From assembly GCA_945897315.1 (NCBI GenBank), contig CAMDFF010000006.1, positions 1 through 60,062 on the forward strand: a stretch of 60,062 nt of DNA, given 5' to 3'. The position numbers and the translations under genes are program-made. Positions 26,977 through 36,696 of this stretch are shown here, piece after piece. Source of the stretch: a candidate division TM6 bacterium UASB124. GTDB lineage: Bacteria; Babelota; Babeliae; Babelales; RVW-14. How positions within the stretch are numbered: position 1 is the stretch's first letter; the number at the start of each line of letters is the position of its first letter. Under the pieces are notes generated by a model that was not told the DNA's origin, ran no database searches, and was given only the letters and a program-made list of their open reading frames with translations.

Positions 26977-27867
26977 TTAATAAACGAGTTCAGCTTTTCT
27001 TTCAAGATCATCCACGAATTGAACTAATTCATCAATCTTCAAAAGCATATCAGTTTTTATCTTGTCCATGTTAGCCATTATGAATGACTTGAATTTCTCT
27101 AGAAAATTTAGTAGATCATATGGATTTTCTGCTGCCAGATTATTAAAATATTCTAGACTTCTTTCACAAAAAGTATCCGATTCAAGAATCTGATGGTTGA
27201 GGAATTTCAAAATCTCTTCATGACCATTTCTTAATTGTACGCGAGCAATTCCTTGTGTATTGTCTACCAAAGATCGAATATATTTCCAGTTGTTTGTGGT
27301 AAGCACTGGTATATTATTCTCTTCTTTTGCTTTATACGAAATCGCTGCAAAATAGTCGCCTATATCTTGTAAATATTCTGGATCAACGGTACGTTGCAAC
27401 TTGATGATAATTTTTTTAAAATCATTTACTATAACCTTATCAAGATCATCTTCTCTTGTTTCCAGAGTACACAGTTTCACGGATGTCTTTAACCAACCTA
27501 GCAAAGAATTTGTGACTTTAGGAAATCCACTAAGACCAAGCCACGGGCTATCTTCTAGCCTAAGAGGTTCGTCATCACGGTCACACGAAATGCTCGATTC
27601 ATGTAATTGACTATAGCAACCCAGCATTCTAAATGGTGTTTGTGTTAGAGATGCTAGATATGGCCCACCACAAGTAGAAGAAAAAGCAGATGCAAGGGAA
27701 TCTTCGCATAATTCTTGGCACTCTTCTTCGCCATCACCTTGTAGAGCCTGCTCTGTTTTAGTTAGTACACGGCTTTTTGTGCCTGCTGGTGCACTTGCCG
27801 TAAGACTCAATCCCAAACTCTGCGCACCAATGAGTGCCAGAATAAATAATCTATGCGTGTTCTTCAT
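26977..27867 (-). CDS. Exported paralogous protein, copy C
   Basis: 296 residues. The signal peptide ends SLTASAPAGTK. Family motifs: EYLQDIGDYFAAIS, IPVLTTNNW, GIARVQLRN and LLNFLEKFKSFI. The mature N-terminus is acidic with several Cys. GGAGG precedes the ATG, and the 5' leader matches that of copy A. Most divergent of the three at the C-terminus, which is shorter in the RARL region. Confidence 0.75.
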   Translation of the reverse strand: MKNTHRLFILALIGAQSLGLSLTASAPAGTKSRVLTKTEQALQGDGEEECQELCEDSLASAFSSTCGGPYLASLTQTPFRMLGCYSQLHESSISCDRDDEPLRLEDSPWLGLSGFPKVTNSLLGWLKTSVKLCTLETREDDLDKVIVNDFKKIIIKLQRTVDPEYLQDIGDYFAAISYKAKEENNIPVLTTNNWKYIRSLVDNTQGIARVQLRNGHEEILKFLNHQILESDTFCERSLEYFNNLAAENPYDLLNFLEKFKSFIMANMDKIKTDMLLKIDELVQFVDDLERKAELVY

Positions 27868-28229
27868 GTTAAACCTCCATTTGTAATTTAGTATTTTACC
27901 TACTCTACCACAACCAGATGGATTCTACAAACTGAAGTATAAAAATGATGCTATTTGCTAAAAAAACGACAGAAAAGAATTATTTTACGCTTTAATGAGT
28001 AATTTTTATAACCCCTAAAAAACAATCAATACCTTACCAGGCAAACGTGTTTTTCTTGATTAGTCGCTAAAAACAAACCAATTGGACGACTTATTCCGAT
28101 GAGGCCTTGATATTGACTGTTCTCAAAAAGTTCTTTTTGGGGACATTGGCTTGAGCCGAAAAACCTACCATTTTCAAGCCTGGGGATGCATGCAAATCCA
28201 TACAAATTAGAAGCCCCAGTAAAACTTCT
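27868..28229. repeat. Intergenic region upstream of copy C with conserved repeat
   Basis: About 360 bp. It contains the cluster repeat (about 28065-28122, GCTAAAAACAAACCAATTGG). No gene is seen. It probably carries the promoter of the tandem set. Confidence 0.5.
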
Positions 28230-28619
28230 TCAGGCTGATTGATCTTCCGCATGGGTCACGACGTGACCATTTTTACACGAATCTTCTTCATCGCGATTTT
28301 TTTCTTCTGCTTTCAGGTGCAGCTGAGATAAGATATCAGCATAATTCTCTCGTAATGTCCTATCAAGAGATGAGTGACAAGACATAATACCTTCTAAAAA
28401 AATTAAGGCTCTCTCAGGGTTCGGACTATCTAAAAGCTTTTTCAGTAGATCGTCTAATTCAACCTCATAGCTGAGATGATCAATAAATAATGTGCTCAGC
28501 GATACACCACGGCGAGCAAGCAAGTCGTCAACTGTAGTACTAACAGAAGCAGAAGTCGCTAGAAAATTCTGCGAAAATATGAACCAGCCAAGCAAGATTA
28601 CAAATATATTTCTAAGCAT
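28230..28619 (-). CDS. Small exported protein, function unknown
   Basis: About 129 residues from ATG 28619, preferred over an ATG at 28676 because AAAGGAA lies 7 nt before it and a signal peptide starts there (MLRNIFVILLGWFIFS, ending ATSASVST). The mature part is helical and acidic, with a charged tail containing a single Cys. No domain recognised. It lies next to the tandem exported family but shows no obvious similarity to it. Confidence 0.6.
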   Translation of the reverse strand: MLRNIFVILLGWFIFSQNFLATSASVSTTVDDLLARRGVSLSTLFIDHLSYEVELDDLLKKLLDSPNPERALIFLEGIMSCHSSLDRTLRENYADILSQLHLKAEEKNRDEEDSCKNGHVVTHAEDQSA

Positions 28620-28689
28620 TCGGCGATTCCTTTCTCCCTGAGGCTCAAAAACTAAATACCTGGATACTATACGCAAAAATAAGAAATAG

Positions 28690-28968
28690 ATCGATAAGTT
28701 TAAAGTACTGATTTCATGGTCGCTTAATTTTGCTGACAGCTGGCTACAGTCTCCATTTTGCTTAGAAATAAGCCTAAACAGTCTTTTTAATACTGCCTGT
28801 AACTATTGATTGAAACATGGCGTAATAAGGACGTTTATATTATTAGCTTGCAATTCATAGTGAATCAGGTAAGCTAATATCACTTAAACAATATTGAAAT
28901 TAAAATTATATAAAAACTCTCCTTTCTCCTTTTTCCGCCACACGACATCCGTTGTGTGGCGGTTTTTT
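28690..28968 (+). ncRNA. Candidate plus-strand small RNA ending at an orphan terminator
   Basis: Both flanking genes are on the minus strand, yet a strong plus-oriented terminator lies at 28935-28969 (stem CCGCCACAC/GTGTGGCGG followed by eight T). Upstream, 28843-28883 folds into a second stem-loop with a 9-bp stem (TATTAGCTT with AAGCTAATA). No plus-strand protein frame fits. The 5' boundary is a guess. It might instead be antisense control over the recF 3' end. Confidence 0.3.
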
Positions 28969-28969
28969 T
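28935..28969 (+). terminator. Orphan rho-independent terminator (plus strand)
   Basis: A GC-rich stem with one G-T wobble is followed by T8. On the minus strand it is followed by A's, so it does not serve recF. Confidence 0.75.
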
Positions 28970-29040
28970 TGTGCGCATAAAAAAACCGCGTACAAGGGCT
29001 ACCTATACAGTAGGAGTAAGAACGATATTTTTTGGGGTGA

Positions 29041-30147
29041 TTAGCCAAGCTTAATATGCCGCAGACCTGGCAAATCAATAGACTGTAGAAACGCTGCTGG
29101 ATTGATAGGGGTGCTCAGAAAGAGTTGGTATTTAAGATTTTTCAGCGCCGTAATGCAGCGGGTCACATTATTGTGATCAAAGTCGGTCATGAAGTCATCA
29201 AGCAATAATACTCCAGGCTCACCTTGCTGTGAGAGTTGCTGAAGCTGCGCCATTTTAATCAGCAAGACTAAGAGTTTCTGTTGACCGCGAGAGGCAAACA
29301 TACGAGCCTTTTTCTGCTGAAAAACAACCTGAAAGTCGTCGAGATGGGCGCCAAACAAACTACGTCGCCAGTCGCATTCTTGAGCAAATTGCTTGTGCGT
29401 ATATTGCTCCCAGAACCCTTTAAAGTTCTCTTCATCATGCAGCCCCTTGGCCTGATAGGTAAATGAGACGGTCATCCCATCGGGAGTTGCATCAGCAAAA
29501 TAATCGCGCAAAAGGGTATTAACCGCATCTTCCAACTCTTGTAGATAAATGCGCCGCAAGCCTTGTACTTTCTGAGCAGCATCCCATAGCTGTTCGGTCC
29601 ACACGCGCCATTCATCTGTTGGCTGGCTGGCATAAACACCACGAACAAGCAAAGCATTGCGCTGTTCTAAGACATGCCGATAGTGCTTTAATACTGCCAA
29701 GACTGAAGGATCTTTGAGCGCCATAGCATAGTTCAAGAAATCGCGCCTAAGGTCAGGGGCGCCATTGATCAGCTCCAAATCATCTGCAGCAAGGGTAACC
29801 ACACGAAATTGTTCAATAAGCTCTTTGTATGACTGCACCGGTCGCTGGTTAAGCTTCACAACCTTACCTTCTTTTACAGAAAAACCGACTTGAATATTGT
29901 CAGAAATACTGGCATTAGCAGGCTGGTATTCCACATCAATAAAGAAGAAATCTTGCCCTAGCTGCATAAGGTCACGATTAAGATGAGTACGAAATGAGCG
30001 CAGGTAGCACGCATAATGAATAGCCTCAAGCAGACTGCTTTTCCCCGATCCGTTATGGCCTTCGACCACAACAATGCGACTGTCTGTATCGAAAGTCTGC
30101 TCTTGGAAACACCGAAACTGCCTGAGGCTTATTGACTGAATTATCAC
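29041..30147 (-). CDS. recF: DNA recombination/repair protein RecF
   Basis: 368 residues, usual length. SMC-like ATPase that loads RecA with RecOR at gaps. Walker A is GHNGSGKSS near residue 31, the signature region is FASRGQQKLLVLL, and Walker B is GVLLLDDFMTD. GTG start 14 bp after dnaN; the two form an operon. dnaA and gyrB, frequent partners, are not adjacent. Confidence 0.95.
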   Translation of the reverse strand: MIIQSISLRQFRCFQEQTFDTDSRIVVVEGHNGSGKSSLLEAIHYACYLRSFRTHLNRDLMQLGQDFFFIDVEYQPANASISDNIQVGFSVKEGKVVKLNQRPVQSYKELIEQFRVVTLAADDLELINGAPDLRRDFLNYAMALKDPSVLAVLKHYRHVLEQRNALLVRGVYASQPTDEWRVWTEQLWDAAQKVQGLRRIYLQELEDAVNTLLRDYFADATPDGMTVSFTYQAKGLHDEENFKGFWEQYTHKQFAQECDWRRSLFGAHLDDFQVVFQQKKARMFASRGQQKLLVLLIKMAQLQQLSQQGEPGVLLLDDFMTDFDHNNVTRCITALKNLKYQLFLSTPINPAAFLQSIDLPGLRHIKLG

Positions 30148-30161
30148 GTTTTATTACTCTG

Positions 30162-31286
30162 CTAACCTTCAGCCTGATTCATGGAAACAGGCATAACCAA
30201 ATAGGTCATGTGCATATCAGAGTTGTGTGATTCAAAAATAATTGGCTTCGTATTATTTTTAATAAAAAATGAAACCTTATCTTCTGGAAATACTTGTAAG
30301 CCATTAAGCAAGTATGGAGAGTAGAAACGGCTTTCAACCACAGCCCCTTGATAGGTGTCAAGCGGCAGAGACTCTTCAAGCGCACCAACTTCTTTGTTCT
30401 TCATGCTAACGCGTACAGATCCTGGCTCAAAACTAAACTGTGTTGCAACAAATTGCCCTGCAAGCAAGCAGCTTGTACGTTTCAGTGTCTTAACAAAAGG
30501 GTCTCTATTCAAGAATGCTGGCACAAAATCATCTTTTACCAGCGCACCTTTGTACTGAGGGAAAGAGTCTGCAATCAATTTAGTGAAGAAGTTAAAACTT
30601 CTGCCAGAGAAAACTAACTGGTTACCGCAGGTACCAATAAAAATATTGTCCCCTGGGTATGCTTCCAAGAGCTTTTTAAGCTCTAGTACTGCACGTTTTG
30701 GCATTAACCATTTTTTTTCTTCGCTCAATGTGTATTTTGGTGACGTTACACGAGCTAAGCAATGCCCATCGGTAGCTACCATTGCGATAGCGTCTTGATC
30801 GAGTTCCAACAACATGCCGTTAAGTGCTTGGTTTGCATTGTTTTGTGGAATCATGAAGGCAACTTTATTAAGCATGCTGAGCAAAAAGCTTGCATCAACA
30901 TTCATTAAGTTTTCTATGCGTTCAGGAAAAGGTGGAAATTCTTGGATATCTTTGATATTCAAGGCAAGATCAACACCACTTGAAAGCAAGCGAATTTGTG
31001 TTTTGCTGACAGCAAATTGGATATTGCCATCAAGCTCTTTAACAAGCTCGAAAATGCGTTTTCCTGGAATTAAAAAACCAGCCGTCTCTGCGAAGTCGCT
31101 TTCTATGGCCATACTTGCCTGCAAGCTAATTTCAAGATCAGTGCCTTTGAGGGTTAGTTCACGTGAAGTAACATGAAATAGAATAGACTCAGTAACATCA
31201 AGCGTTGTGCGCTTGTTGCAAATTGGCTGCATTGAGCTTAGCAGGGTAAGAAGCTCTTTTTGCGACGCAGTAAATGTTCCATCCAC
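30162..31286 (-). CDS. dnaN: DNA polymerase III beta sliding clamp
   Basis: About 374 residues. Three-domain clamp; recognisable pieces include LTLKGTDLEISL, FLIPGKRIFELVKEL, MVATDGHCLA and the C-terminal TYLVMPVSMN. Of two in-frame GTGs, 31286 is chosen because AGAAGG would overlap the one at 31295. Holds polymerase on DNA; first gene of dnaN-recF. Confidence 0.95.
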   Translation of the reverse strand: MDGTFTASQKELLTLLSSMQPICNKRTTLDVTESILFHVTSRELTLKGTDLEISLQASMAIESDFAETAGFLIPGKRIFELVKELDGNIQFAVSKTQIRLLSSGVDLALNIKDIQEFPPFPERIENLMNVDASFLLSMLNKVAFMIPQNNANQALNGMLLELDQDAIAMVATDGHCLARVTSPKYTLSEEKKWLMPKRAVLELKKLLEAYPGDNIFIGTCGNQLVFSGRSFNFFTKLIADSFPQYKGALVKDDFVPAFLNRDPFVKTLKRTSCLLAGQFVATQFSFEPGSVRVSMKNKEVGALEESLPLDTYQGAVVESRFYSPYLLNGLQVFPEDKVSFFIKNNTKPIIFESHNSDMHMTYLVMPVSMNQAEG

Positions 31287-31373
31287 AGGATTCACCTTCT
31301 ATGAAAGCGTTTTGGCATGTTTTATGACGATTGTCTCAGTATACAGCACCAAACACATTCTGTTAACAACAAA

Positions 31374-31397
31374 AAAGGGTGTCGTGTAACACCCTTT
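31374..31397 (-). terminator. Rho-independent terminator (minus strand)
   Basis: The stem AAGGGTG/CACCCTT has a short loop and is followed by six T on the minus strand. It ends the 34133-to-31431 gene pair and insulates dnaN. Confidence 0.75.
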
Positions 31398-31430
31398 AAA
31401 ATACTCAATTAATATCTATCTAACTAAACA

Positions 31431-32024
31431 TTATTGCATTGCTGCATCTTGTGCCGGCGGCTGGTATCTGGCAGGCTCACCTGCAGCTTCTTCTTCGGCA
31501 AGTTGCCTTTGCATCTTACGCCTATGCGCATTGGCTATGCCAGATTCACCTATGCTACGACTTACATTTGCCATATAGTCATAGGCCTTGCAACCACACA
31601 TAAGATCACAACAAAAGCACGGGCAACACAGGAGCCCCAGCGTCAAGCAAGAACCACATTTAATCGCAGTACAAGTAAAACGATCTATTTTGCATGTACA
31701 ACACGATGGCATAACGGGGACGGTTTGATCCTTTGATAGGTAAACTTTGCACGCTACACATGGATACAGAACGACACCTACACCAGTTATTAGCACCGTT
31801 GTTACAGGAAAACATAAAACACCAAGGCATAAACAGCACAATCTGTCAGTATCTTCTGCCGCTGGTGTAAGAGCAGGATCAGCCGCTACATGAACATCAC
31901 CAAGAGTGACCGCAGTAGTAGCAGTAGTCGTTGGTACTGGTGCTCCGCTTGCAACTATCGTACTGCATCCTATCAAAAGCATCATAGCAAGAGTTAAAAA
32001 CATATTTTTTATGATTATCTTCAT
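31431..32024 (-). CDS. Cys-rich putative lipoprotein
   Basis: 197 residues. The N-terminus has a lipobox-like LLIGC, and also a signal-peptide-like end VASGAPVPT, so it could be lipidated or cleaved. The middle is strongly hydrophobic and holds about 19 Cys in clusters (CCLCLG, CVACK, CCTCK, CCPCFCCDLMCGC), suggesting metal binding or a disulfide-rich membrane domain. The C-terminus is charged. Its ATG directly abuts the stop of the RING-ankyrin gene, so the two are translationally coupled. Family not recognised. Confidence 0.65.
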   Translation of the reverse strand: MKIIIKNMFLTLAMMLLIGCSTIVASGAPVPTTTATTAVTLGDVHVAADPALTPAAEDTDRLCCLCLGVLCFPVTTVLITGVGVVLYPCVACKVYLSKDQTVPVMPSCCTCKIDRFTCTAIKCGSCLTLGLLCCPCFCCDLMCGCKAYDYMANVSRSIGESGIANAHRRKMQRQLAEEEAAGEPARYQPPAQDAAMQ

Positions 32025-34133
32025 TTATTTTCTTTCTACTGAGTCAACCACCGAGACTGCTTCTTCTTGCTGACCAGCTACAACATCTGCTTCTAGGGCT
32101 GCTGTCGCCGCACGCACAGATGATTGTTCAGCTACCGCTGCATCTTCCTGCTGACGCATGAAGTTTGCTAGCTGGGGGTATCCACCTTCATCTGCATACA
32201 TCGAAGGGGTCTTGCCAACATGATCGGGAACAATAACATGTGCGCCATACCCTAGTAATTGCTCAACACACGGTTGATCACCAGCAATAGCTGCCAGATG
32301 CAACGCTGTTTTTCCGTCCTGAGTGCATGCGTTAAAATCAGCACTAAATTCATTGAATAGATCTATCAGTGGAGAATGAAAATGGCTTACTGCAAGCAAC
32401 AGTGGTGTAAGCCCATCTGGACCACGTTTTTCGATAATCGCATGAAGCTGTCCATGATCACGAGCCCAGACAAGTAATGTTCGAGCAGCACTGTAATTAT
32501 CCGTTTTGACTGCTAAATAAAGCGCTGTTACGTTTTGATTAAGACCAGAAGCCAATGTATCTTTTCTTTTTTGATTAAGTATTGAATGAGAACTTTCTGC
32601 TGTAATATCACTACCTAGCTCAAGCAATACAGGAATTACATCATGTACGTAATGGCCAAGAGAATAATGCATTGCTTGTGTTTCTATTGCGATATGCAAT
32701 AGCGATAGCTTTGGAACATTAATGAGAGCTCCCCGTGATACCAAGAGCCTAATAACATCTGGTTGGTCATGTACAACCGCATTAAGCAGCTGTATTGGAA
32801 AGAAGGATGCATCACATTTACCTGTTTTTTTCATCAAATAATCAATTGCATCACAACAACCATATTGTACGGCTACATCCATTGCACTTTTATCATCATC
32901 ACACGTCATCCTTAGATCATGCTTATTTCTAATGAGCAGTTCCATGATAGCTGTACGCTGAGGACCTCCATATAACGAGCAAGCAACGGCATGAAGCGGA
33001 GCCCAACCACGTATCTTTTCACACAGAGAAGGATTTGCCCCATGAGCAAGTAATAATAAAACCGCATCACGATGGCCATAGAAGGCTGCACAATGCAAGG
33101 GGGTCCACCTGTTTTTGTTGCTCATATTGACAGGCAACCCCTTATCCAGTAGCAGTTTAATAAGCGCTGAGTGTCCATTACGTGCGGCAATATGTATCCA
33201 TGAATCTTCGGCAACACCTATCTTTGCTTTGAGATTGACACCATTGCGAAGCGCAATCACAGCTTGCTCAACAGAGCCCTCCGTAACCGCATAGTGCATT
33301 AACAGCATAGGATCAAAGAGCGTTGCAACCGCTGCAGGTAGGTCCCTAAACATAAATGCTGCACGACACATTGGGCATGTAAGCTTTTTGCCCATACCTT
33401 GCTCACGCTTGGCCCAGACAACAATACATCCTGCATGAAACTTATGCAGGATGTTACACGGCAATGCGACTACTGCATGTGCCGCTGTTGTTGTTTCTGA
33501 GTCCATACAAATAGCACACGCAATATCTGGACTTGGCGTCAACACAACAGGCTCAGGCACAGAGGGATCTTCGGCAAGCACAGGCTCTGCTAGCATTTTT
33601 ACTAACGGACTAGCACCAGACCCGAGTGGTGTTCTTTGCCCACAGCTACCCAAGCAACTCATTTTTGCAGTTACTGCGGCAACGTGATCAATCTTTTGAT
33701 AGGCAACAATGGCTGCCATAAGTTGTTGTCTCATGACTGCATCTGCTGGCAAAAAACCAGCTTGTAAGATTCTTTGCAAGATTTGCACCAATTGGTCGCA
33801 ACTAGCCGTACTAATACCCATGGCTCCCGTTACGAGCAAGGCTGTTGCTTGCTCCAAAACTTCTACTGACTCAGCTAGTGTTGCTGCCTGCTGCTGAGTC
33901 AATCCAAAGCCTACACCACCAGCAGCGGCAGTTGCCCCCAATGCCATAAAATCTGCTTGCAATACTCTTTGAATTCGCGCCAACTGTGTATTAACGGTTT
34001 GTTGATTAAGTGCTCCGCGCCTACCCGCGGCAGATGTATGAGGGTAATTGGCAGGGGCTGGGGCAGATGCCTGCAATTGAAAAACCCCCAGAGAAAAAAG
34101 ACCCACAAGCGCTACGTAACTATACCTTCTCAT
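32025..34133 (-). CDS. Exported RING-H2 finger / ankyrin-repeat protein 2 (putative E3 ligase effector)
   Basis: About 702 residues from ATG 34133, preferred over ATG 34160 because AAAGGAG lies 5 nt before it; ligand numbers below count from 34160. The signal peptide ends LQASAPAPAN. A canonical RING-H2 finger is formed by C215, C218, C235, H239, H242, C245, C262 and C265. At least eight ankyrin repeats follow (about 285-680), then a Glu/Ala-rich tail. Same layout as 22049-23830, but with a long helical stretch between leader and RING. It probably acts as a host-directed ubiquitin ligase; activity is inferred. Confidence 0.87.
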   Translation of the reverse strand: MRRYSYVALVGLFSLGVFQLQASAPAPANYPHTSAAGRRGALNQQTVNTQLARIQRVLQADFMALGATAAAGGVGFGLTQQQAATLAESVEVLEQATALLVTGAMGISTASCDQLVQILQRILQAGFLPADAVMRQQLMAAIVAYQKIDHVAAVTAKMSCLGSCGQRTPLGSGASPLVKMLAEPVLAEDPSVPEPVVLTPSPDIACAICMDSETTTAAHAVVALPCNILHKFHAGCIVVWAKREQGMGKKLTCPMCRAAFMFRDLPAAVATLFDPMLLMHYAVTEGSVEQAVIALRNGVNLKAKIGVAEDSWIHIAARNGHSALIKLLLDKGLPVNMSNKNRWTPLHCAAFYGHRDAVLLLLAHGANPSLCEKIRGWAPLHAVACSLYGGPQRTAIMELLIRNKHDLRMTCDDDKSAMDVAVQYGCCDAIDYLMKKTGKCDASFFPIQLLNAVVHDQPDVIRLLVSRGALINVPKLSLLHIAIETQAMHYSLGHYVHDVIPVLLELGSDITAESSHSILNQKRKDTLASGLNQNVTALYLAVKTDNYSAARTLLVWARDHGQLHAIIEKRGPDGLTPLLLAVSHFHSPLIDLFNEFSADFNACTQDGKTALHLAAIAGDQPCVEQLLGYGAHVIVPDHVGKTPSMYADEGGYPQLANFMRQQEDAAVAEQSSVRAATAALEADVVAGQQEEAVSVVDSVERK

Positions 34134-34229
34134 CCATGCTCCTTTTATTGCTTGGTACACCCATTAGTGTTTTTATAACTCAAGAATAGTAGCATCATAT
34201 TGCTACAAAGAACAAGAAGTAATAGCTAC

Positions 34230-35156
34230 CTATTCAGTAGCCCGCGGGTGTTTTTTATCATAAATTTTTCGAATTTGTGTATCGCCCAAATGAGTATAAA
34301 TCTGCACCGTAGATAAATTTTGATGCCCAAGCAACATCTGTAGAGACCGCAGATCAGCCCCTTGCTGAAGCAAGTGGGTTGCAAGTGAATGCCGTAGGCT
34401 GTGAGGGGAGATATTTTTAGAGATGCTAGCCAACAGTAAAACTTTTTTAAGCTGCAGCCACAGAGATTGGCGCGACAGCGGCTTTATCTGATTATTATAA
34501 AGTGCAGCAAACAAATACTGTTTTTTCAGCTGCATGTGCTGCGCCTTCTCTGGGAGCAAAGTAGGGTAGATGTGATCTACGTAGTAGTGCAGCAATTCAA
34601 GAATATTGCGGGGCAGGGGGATGTGACGCTCTTTACTACCTTTGCCAACGATTTTTACAAAGCCAGTATCAAAGAGTATTTGGTCAACCGTCATCGTCAC
34701 AAGCTCAGTAACGCGAACACCCGTAGCATAGAGCAAGTAGAGCATTACTTTATTACGAACCCCCTTGGGAGATAGATCTTTATTTGCCGCGAGCAGCAGC
34801 TGCTCGATTTCGCCCTGGGTTAAGTAAGAGGGCAAATTCTGATCAATTTTGGGAAAGACTAAATTTTTAGCAATATTAGGAACATGAAAATGTTCATTTA
34901 AATACTTAAAAAAAAGCCTCAGCGTAGAAATTTTTCTTGATAAGGACTTAGCATTTAATCCTTGATCTCGTAACGATTTTAGAAAAGAAGTTAAGTGTTT
35001 TCTTTGGCATGTAGAAAATCCGATCTTAACCCCCCCCAAAAAAGATTCAAACTGCTCTAAGTCGCGCACGTACGCGAGGAAGGTGTTTTGTGCAACCCGC
35101 CGCTCTGTTAGCAAAAAAGTTTTGAACTGCCCCACTACATCCTGCAGATCATGCAT
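34230..35156 (-). CDS. Tyrosine site-specific recombinase XerC/XerD
   Basis: 308 residues. The N-terminal SAM-like domain is followed by a catalytic domain with Arg in ATGVRVTEL, the box HSLRHSLATHLL, HQNLSTVQIYTHL with the catalytic Tyr, and Lys in KGSKERHIPL. Resolves chromosome dimers at dif. I cannot decide between XerC and XerD, or whether one protein does both jobs. Lies 23 bp after proS and is probably cotranscribed. Confidence 0.92.
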   Translation of the reverse strand: MHDLQDVVGQFKTFLLTERRVAQNTFLAYVRDLEQFESFLGGVKIGFSTCQRKHLTSFLKSLRDQGLNAKSLSRKISTLRLFFKYLNEHFHVPNIAKNLVFPKIDQNLPSYLTQGEIEQLLLAANKDLSPKGVRNKVMLYLLYATGVRVTELVTMTVDQILFDTGFVKIVGKGSKERHIPLPRNILELLHYYVDHIYPTLLPEKAQHMQLKKQYLFAALYNNQIKPLSRQSLWLQLKKVLLLASISKNISPHSLRHSLATHLLQQGADLRSLQMLLGHQNLSTVQIYTHLGDTQIRKIYDKKHPRATE

Positions 35157-35179
35157 AACAACACCTTCACCACTTTTAT

Positions 35180-36613
35180 TTAGTACGCTTTTGCAACAAG
35201 AACATCAACTTTACTGTCTGCATCACAGGCAAAGCAACTGTTGTGCTTCTTCTCTTCAAGTAGACAGCGTATGGTCCCTTTGTACTGCTTGACTACCGCT
35301 TCACACTCAGCAGCACCACACCACCCTGTCTGATACCAGCCATGTTTAGCATCCATAATGGGACCGAAATCAGCAATCTTGTCAGCCTGATGCCATTGCG
35401 CTTGCATGCGTGCTTTTGCGCGGTCATAGAGTGTTGCATGAATGATTTGTAATAAATTTTGTACCTGCTCTACTACCTGATCAACAGCCACAAAGCTTTT
35501 CTTCTTTGTTTTTTCTTGTTCTACGCGATTAGCAAGGACTACGCTATTATTTTGCAAATCTTTAGGTCCCAGCTCAAGTCTGACAGGAACACCCTTTTCT
35601 TCCCACTCAAAATATTTTGCGCCGGGTGTCATGCCTTCTCGATCGTCAATTTTTGCCCTTACTCCTGCGCCATTCAGCGTAGAATAAATCTGTTTGATAC
35701 GATCCATAACAAGAACGCGCTCTTCATCAGTTTTATAAATTGGAATCATAATAACTTGAATAGGAGCAACTTTTGGTGGAATAATCAGACCTTGCTGATC
35801 GCCATGTGTCATAATAATCGCGCCAACTGAACGTGTCGTGAATCCCCAGCTTGTGCAATAAGGTACTTTGCGTGCTCCGTCAGCATCTTGGTACTGCACA
35901 TCAAATGATGCAGGGAAGCTATGCGCAAGCACGTGTGAAGTACACATTTGCAAGCCCTTGCCATCATGCATCAGCCCTTCAACGGTGTATGTTCTGTCAG
36001 CTCCGGCAAACCGCTCACTATCTGTTTTCATTCCTGTTACAACGGGTACAGCCAGAAAATCTTCATAGGTGCTACGATACATTTCAAGTGCGGCAAGCGC
36101 CATTTCTACTGCTTCTTCATGCGTACGATGTGCTGTATGCCCTTCTTGCCATAAAAATTCTAAGCTACGAACAAATGGACGCGTACGCATTTCCCAACGC
36201 ACAACATTAGCCCACTGGTTAATTTTAAGAGGTAAGTCGCGATACGAAGTAATCCAGCGCGAGAACATATAATAAATAATAGTTTCTGAGGTTGGGCGTA
36301 CCACCAGTGGCTCTTCCAGCTCTTTACCGCCGCCGTGAGTCACTACGGCAAGTTCAGGGGAAAATCCTTCAATATGCTTTTCTTCTTTGCTTAAAAATGA
36401 CTTTGGAATAAGCAGTGGAAAATAAGCATTTTCAACACCAAGTACCTTAATCTTATCATCAACGTGCCGCTGAATAAGCTCCCACATGGCATAGCCATAT
36501 GGCCTAATTACGAAGCACCCACGCGTTGGGCTGCTATCAATAATACCTGTCTTAACAATGATTTCCTGATACCACTCAGCAAAATGCGTGTTAATGTCTG
36601 GAAGCGTACTCAT
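35180..36613 (-). CDS. proS: Prolyl-tRNA synthetase, short archaeal/eukaryotic-type
   Basis: 477 residues. Class II synthetase of the form lacking the large editing insertion: VRPTSETIIYYMFSRWI, then RPFVRSLEFLWQEGHTAH, and TSWGFTTRS as motif 3. The C-terminal zinc-like domain ends in VLVAKAY with the terminal Tyr typical of this type. Charges tRNA-Pro. GAGG precedes the ATG. This class is known from scattered bacteria as well as archaea and eukaryotes. Confidence 0.95.
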   Translation of the reverse strand: MSTLPDINTHFAEWYQEIIVKTGIIDSSPTRGCFVIRPYGYAMWELIQRHVDDKIKVLGVENAYFPLLIPKSFLSKEEKHIEGFSPELAVVTHGGGKELEEPLVVRPTSETIIYYMFSRWITSYRDLPLKINQWANVVRWEMRTRPFVRSLEFLWQEGHTAHRTHEEAVEMALAALEMYRSTYEDFLAVPVVTGMKTDSERFAGADRTYTVEGLMHDGKGLQMCTSHVLAHSFPASFDVQYQDADGARKVPYCTSWGFTTRSVGAIIMTHGDQQGLIIPPKVAPIQVIMIPIYKTDEERVLVMDRIKQIYSTLNGAGVRAKIDDREGMTPGAKYFEWEEKGVPVRLELGPKDLQNNSVVLANRVEQEKTKKKSFVAVDQVVEQVQNLLQIIHATLYDRAKARMQAQWHQADKIADFGPIMDAKHGWYQTGWCGAAECEAVVKQYKGTIRCLLEEKKHNSCFACDADSKVDVLVAKAY

Positions 36614-36696
36614 GGACGTACCTCTGCTAACTATTAAAAATTTTTATAAAATCAAGAGCCACAGCATACCGTATTTTATGTAAATCGTCACATGAC

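Noticed and set aside
29041-31430. Replication origin near dnaN-recF
   Set aside because: No dnaA gene and no clear DnaA boxes in the flanking gaps.
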